Origin: Zetaproteobacteria bacterium
GTDB lineage: Bacteria > Pseudomonadota > Zetaproteobacteria > Mariprofundales > Mariprofundaceae
NCBI GenBank assembly: GCA_003233235.1
Contig: QILF01000134.1
Span: forward strand, 1 to 34,869
DNA: 34,869 bases
Reading direction: 5' to 3'
The translations under genes and the position numbers were made by a program. Below the pieces are notes generated by a model. That model saw only the letters and a list, made by a program, of their open reading frames with translations. It did no database searches and was not told where the DNA came from. Of the stretch, positions 32,137 through 34,869 are shown in pieces; the first letter of the stretch is position 1, and the number at the start of each line of letters is the position of its first letter.

Positions 32137-33117
32137 TCATTCGTCCAGTCCCGAAAGCCATTTAGCGACCTCAATTAGCTGGTTTTTTGTCAACGGCCCG
32201 CCTTTATCGCGAAGAAACGCCGGCATCTGCCGGTTGATACCGTGATTCAGTACATTTTCAATATCGTCAGCATCCTTTCCACGCAAGCGCGGTGCATATG
32301 CACCCTGCCCTTTTTCACCATGACACATCACGCAAACCGCAGCGTAAATTTCTACCCCTTTGCGCTTACCCTTGGCGGGTGCGGCATGACAGGCAGCGCA
32401 TTTGCCGCTAAAAATCCCGCGCCCTTGCGTTTTTCCTGCATGCATACCTCTCGCATGCGGATTCTCTTTCACACGCAAATACAACCACGCATCGGCGCTA
32501 CGCCCGAAACTATCGGTCACCGTCACTTTCTTTTTAACCGCACCGCCCTTGGCGCTGGTATCGATGCGCACTTTTAACGTCGTAAAACCGCCCGGCGGCA
32601 CTTCACGGCTGCCCAAATCACTCACCGTACACCCGCAAAGCGACTGAACATTGGCAATATGCAGCACCTCCCAGCCGGTATTGCGCACAAACAACGTCGC
32701 CGTCGCTTCTTTTCCCTCGTCCACCTCACCCAGATCAAGCTTGGCCGGTTGAATCAGGAACGGAACATCCGCGTTACCGGTTTTTTGGACGTGTGTTTGT
32801 TGCGCCTGGCTTTCCTCAGCTACGGTAGAAATATCGCCCGGCTTTTGCACACACGCCGCCATCCCGAGCAATAACCCGCCTGCCAGAAAACAAATGACAT
32901 ACGAGCCACTTGCAAAAGTCTGGGGGGATGAGTTGCAATCCCACTTCGAGTACGATTTTGAGTTGGAATGAGGTGAATGGTGGTTCCATTTGCCGAAATT
33001 CCAACTTGAATTCCAACTTGAAATCACGCCGGAGTAGGGACGAAAATCGCCGCTCACGACTTTTGCAAGTGCCTCATACGTTTTATTATATAGTGGTCTG
33101 CCACCCAGGCCTTTCAC
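32137..33117 (-). CDS. DUF1573 / dihaem cytochrome c lipoprotein carrying a palindromic-element insertion
   Basis: This 326-residue exported protein starts at GTG 33117, which overlaps the sdhE-like stop (GTGA). The hydrophobic core CFLAGGLLLG leads to a lipobox-like MAAC near residue 89. A DUF1573 domain follows (LDLGEVDEGKEATA, the CGC of SLCGCTVSD, KKKVTVTDSFG), then two haem sites, CAACH and CVMCH, the second inside a class I cytochrome c fold ending QMPAFLR and LIEVAKWLSG. Residues 15-73 are encoded by palindromic element B and separate the first 14 residues from the hydrophobic core; without them the protein would begin MKGLGGRPLYNKTYVICF. Whether export still works is unknown. It is probably co-transcribed with rpe. 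Confidence 0.82.
   Translation of the reverse strand: MKGLGGRPLYNKTYEALAKVVSGDFRPYSGVISSWNSSWNFGKWNHHSPHSNSKSYSKWDCNSSPQTFASGSYVICFLAGGLLLGMAACVQKPGDISTVAEESQAQQTHVQKTGNADVPFLIQPAKLDLGEVDEGKEATATLFVRNTGWEVLHIANVQSLCGCTVSDLGSREVPPGGFTTLKVRIDTSAKGGAVKKKVTVTDSFGRSADAWLYLRVKENPHARGMHAGKTQGRGIFSGKCAACHAAPAKGKRKGVEIYAAVCVMCHGEKGQGAYAPRLRGKDADDIENVLNHGINRQMPAFLRDKGGPLTKNQLIEVAKWLSGLDE
32898..33080. mobile_element. Palindromic MITE-like element, copy B, with flanking direct repeats
   Basis: This copy (about 32904-33074, 171 bp) is in the opposite orientation to copy A and nearly identical to it, apart from a 12-bp internal duplication of an AAGTTGGAATTC unit. Ends are AGCCACTTGCAAAAGTC and GACTTTTGCAAGTGCCT. 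The direct repeat CATACG lies at 32898-32903 and 33075-33080, giving a 177-base (59-codon) insertion. It has no stop codon in the cytochrome frame and is read through. No transposase is encoded. Confidence 0.9.
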
Positions 33118-33350
33118 AACCACGCCTGCAACGCCTCCGGAACCGGCTGCTCCCCATGCATGATGGCAATCAATAGCGGCGCTTCCAGTTCCAGCAATTG
33201 CAGCACCTCATCCGCCACCACCTCATCACCCGCCAGCAGCGCCGGTTCCAGTTTACCCAGCCACGCCTCCAACTCCAGCATGCCCAAACGGTTGATGCGA
33301 TAACGAATTTTGCGCAGTTTAATCGCCTGCGAATCGGTTCCCGAATTCAT
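33114..33350 (-). CDS. SdhE-like FAD assembly factor
   Basis: This 78-residue protein matches the small helical SdhE/YgfY family, which helps attach FAD to succinate dehydrogenase and fumarate reductase. The core reads RINRLGMLELEAWL, aligned to the family RRGMRELD, and the later LLELEAPLLIAIMHG fits the second conserved helix. The Arg of the RGxxE motif is replaced by Leu here (LGMLE), which is notable because that Arg is important in E. coli. It heads the reverse-strand run leading to the cytochrome, rpe and act genes and overlaps the cytochrome start. Confidence 0.75.
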   Translation of the reverse strand: MNSGTDSQAIKLRKIRYRINRLGMLELEAWLGKLEPALLAGDEVVADEVLQLLELEAPLLIAIMHGEQPVPEALQAWL

Positions 33351-33539
33351 GCCGATAAATTACTGGCATAACGACAAAACACAACACGCTTTCAACGCAC
33401 CAACCGCAAATAAAAACGACTTTAACCTTGCCTATACCCTGCTAAAGCTATGCCGCTACGGGCATTTTATTGCCAAAAATAAAAATTTATCGCGCTATAT
33501 TCTCTGATTCCGGTTTTGACCAGTTTTTGAATAGATTTT
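33351..33539. other. Intergenic region between the sdhE-like gene and the first 164-bp repeat
   Basis: This stretch lies upstream of the reverse-strand sdhE-like gene and probably carries its promoter. It becomes AT-rich near 33470-33500. I found no gene, strong hairpin or confident promoter boxes in it. Confidence 0.4.
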
Positions 33540-33703
33540 GACGTTGATACCCGTTTGAAACTGTGCCGGAACGGGTGTTTGTGGAACGGATTAAGCACAA
33601 CCACGTGTTTTATTTTGTGCCCGTTTCACAAGCGCACGAGCCGGAATTTCACAGCTTCGCCGGGCGGCCTTCTTTGCTTCTTTCTTGGCCGCTCAAGAAA
33701 GAA
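33540..33703. repeat. 164-bp direct repeat, left copy, flanking parDE
   Basis: This segment recurs at 34542-34705 with no gaps and an offset of exactly 1002 bases; the last ~75 bases are nearly identical and the first half is more diverged. The shared part contains the hairpin CTTTCTTG-gccgct-CAAGAAAG (33680-33701). It has no convincing gene; the open frames here have no ribosome site. Between this repeat and parD (33704-33886) I see only the parD ribosome site. Confidence 0.85.
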
Positions 33704-33886
33704 AAAATCCCAGAATCCACGAAACAAGACCTCTTTTCCTCTGCGCTACTGATGCGGACAGCTTATGTGTTACTAACAAACCAATCAGTTATGCTGTTAT
33801 GGTTGCAGGAAAAGTGCATTTATGGCAAAGTATGCGCAATGATTGCCAATAGTCTAGGATTATAGCTTACTGTAAGGAGGCGGCTC

Positions 33887-34150
33887 ATGCCCACCATGAA
33901 TGTTTCTCTCACACCTGAATTAATGCATCTGGTTCAAAGCAAAGTGGCCAGTGGCATGTATAACAATGCCAGCGAGTTTGTGCGTGAAGCAATCCGTAAT
34001 ATTGACACCAATGAAGCGTTACTTTACGAACTGAAACTGGCCAAGCTGAAAACGATATTACTGCCTGCTATTGATGATGCCGAGAATGGTGTTTATGTCG
34101 ATTATTCATTTGATCAACTGATGCATGATACGGATCATGAAAGTAGCTGA
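33887..34150 (+). CDS. parD: ParD-like antitoxin (ribbon-helix-helix)
   Basis: This 87-residue antitoxin has an N-terminal ribbon-helix-helix DNA-binding domain: MNVSLTPELMHLVQSKVASG, then YNNASEFVREAIR, typical of ParD/CopG proteins. The C-terminal part is a flexible segment that would wrap around the toxin. The ATG at 33887 follows AAGGAGG. Its stop shares one base with the parE start (TGATG). The family represses its own promoter; I could not identify the operator. Confidence 0.9.
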   Translation: MPTMNVSLTPELMHLVQSKVASGMYNNASEFVREAIRNIDTNEALLYELKLAKLKTILLPAIDDAENGVYVDYSFDQLMHDTDHESS

Positions 34151-34455
34151 TGGTGGCGTTTCGACTTACAGCCGATGCTAAAGCCAGCCTGATGCAAATA
34201 GCCAATCACACCCAGAAAACATGGGGTAAAAAACAGCGTGTTACTTATTTGAGGATGCTTGATGATTGCTTTTGCTCATTGGCTATAAAACCCGTGCAAG
34301 GAAAAACCCGACCCGACCTTCACCATGCTTTGCGCAGCCATCCTGCCGGTAAACACATTGTATTCTATATCGCCAAGCAAGATCATATCGTCATTGTAAA
34401 TGTGCTGCATGAAAGAATGGACCCCATGCAACATATTCAATCGGAGAACTCATAG
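34150..34455 (+). CDS. parE: ParE/RelE-superfamily toxin
   Basis: This 101-residue toxin of the ParE branch reads FRLTADAKASLMQIANHT at the start, RPDLHHALRSHPAGKHIVFY in the middle and IVNVLHERMDPMQH at the end, the classic ParE pattern. ParE proteins poison DNA gyrase, unlike the RNase RelE, but the two cannot be separated with certainty by sequence alone. It is complete and coupled to parD. The pair lies between two 164-bp direct repeats. Confidence 0.9.
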   Translation: MVAFRLTADAKASLMQIANHTQKTWGKKQRVTYLRMLDDCFCSLAIKPVQGKTRPDLHHALRSHPAGKHIVFYIAKQDHIVIVNVLHERMDPMQHIQSENS

Positions 34456-34541
34456 CCGTTTCTCACATCTCAGGTAAACAAACAACGCGGATAACGCATG
34501 CCTAGTGTCCTATGCCGTAGCTGCGGTTTTGAATGGTTCCT

Positions 34542-34705
34542 GACCTTGATTCCCATTTGAAGCTGTGCCGGACCGGGTGTTTGCGAAACGGGTGAAGCAC
34601 AACTATCTGTTTAATTTTGTACCCGTTTCACAAGCGCACGAGCCGGGAATTCACAGCTTCGCCGGGCGGCCTTCTTTGCTTCTTTCTTGGCCGCTCAAGA
34701 AAGAA
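34542..34705. repeat. 164-bp direct repeat, right copy, flanking parDE
   Basis: This is the right-hand partner of 33540-33703, in the same orientation. It shares the hairpin (34682-34703) and the long identical stretch around CACAGCTTCGCCGGGCGGCC. It begins 87 bases after the parE stop. Confidence 0.85.
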
Positions 34706-34869
34706 GAAGCACCCAAACTATCACCGTAATATAATACTAGCTAACTATTGAAAAGAAATCAGAACCAACAAACGCTACTAAAGAAAAGCTGGGCTTCTAG
34801 CCTGAATTATGCATAAGACAATTAAGGCGACACAACGCTTAACTCCTAGAAAAACAGCCATCTAACCCC
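34706..34869. other. Terminal region without a recognisable gene
   Basis: The last ~160 bases are AT-rich with several stop codons in all frames. I see no gene, RNA or regulatory element; a gene may begin beyond the window. Confidence 0.4.

Noticed and set aside
33555-33865. Overlapping open frames inside the left 164-bp repeat
   Set aside because: They have no ribosome site or protein family, and the frame is not kept in the right copy of the repeat.
33540-34705. Integron attC sites around parDE
   Set aside because: ParDE is common in integron cassettes, but I found no paired GTTRRRY-type core sites or integrase, and the flanks are direct repeats.

Overview
The window looks like a chromosomal segment of a Gram-negative, respiring proteobacterium. 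It encodes signal peptides, OmpA-type and other lipoproteins, leuCD, glyoxalases, oligoribonuclease and several c-type cytochromes. A complete alternative complex III operon, with no bc1 genes in view, and the general gene style fit a Zetaproteobacterium (Mariprofundus-like). That placement is an inference from gene content, not a computed one. Most of the window is moderately GC-rich housekeeping DNA. The first ~1.66 kb is clearly AT-richer and looks acquired.

Layout. (1) 1-1660: a three-gene toxin-antitoxin-chaperone cassette (mqsR, mqsA with an extended C-terminus, a SecB-like gene), with a near-perfect MqsA operator over the mqsR ribosome site. (2) 1870-7938: trpS, scpA, scpB, rluB, an Nth-like glycosylase and uvrC, all forward and often overlapping. 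scpB and rluB share an unusually long out-of-frame overlap made of 15-bp tandem repeats. (3) 8078-12068: a PHP phosphatase/SDR pair in reverse, then forward fdxA, rlmN and a small lipoprotein. (4) 12284-17110: reverse envelope genes (glycine-zipper/TPR protein, OmpA-type lipoprotein) and leuC-leuD, divergent from a LysR regulator. (5) 17271-23583: forward chalcone-isomerase-like protein, dcd, metF, pdxB, orn, a small protein, tRNA-Phe(GAA), gloB and gloA, plus one reverse coiled-coil gene. (6) 33350 down to 23724, reverse: sdhE-like, a DUF1573/dihaem lipoprotein, rpe, then actA-actB1-actB2-actC-actD-actE-actF, ending at a strong terminator. (7) 33540-34705: a ParDE toxin-antitoxin pair bracketed by two 164-bp direct repeats.

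How the genes work together. The act operon encodes a quinol:acceptor oxidoreductase: NrfD-like quinol subunits ActC and ActF, iron-sulfur subunit ActB2, pentahaem ActA and monohaem ActE. Its genes overlap or abut, which points to co-translation. The DUF1573/dihaem lipoprotein and SdhE-like gene just upstream on the same strand may be co-expressed respiratory factors.

The most unusual feature is a family of palindromic elements with shared ends (AGCCACTTGCAAAAGTC and its complement) in three places: after ompA, inside the coiled-coil gene, and inside the signal-peptide region of the DUF1573 cytochrome. Each adds a multiple of three bases (165, 48 and 177) and lies between short direct repeats. 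Two are read through in frame as part of the protein, which resembles the protein-coding palindromic elements known from Rickettsia.
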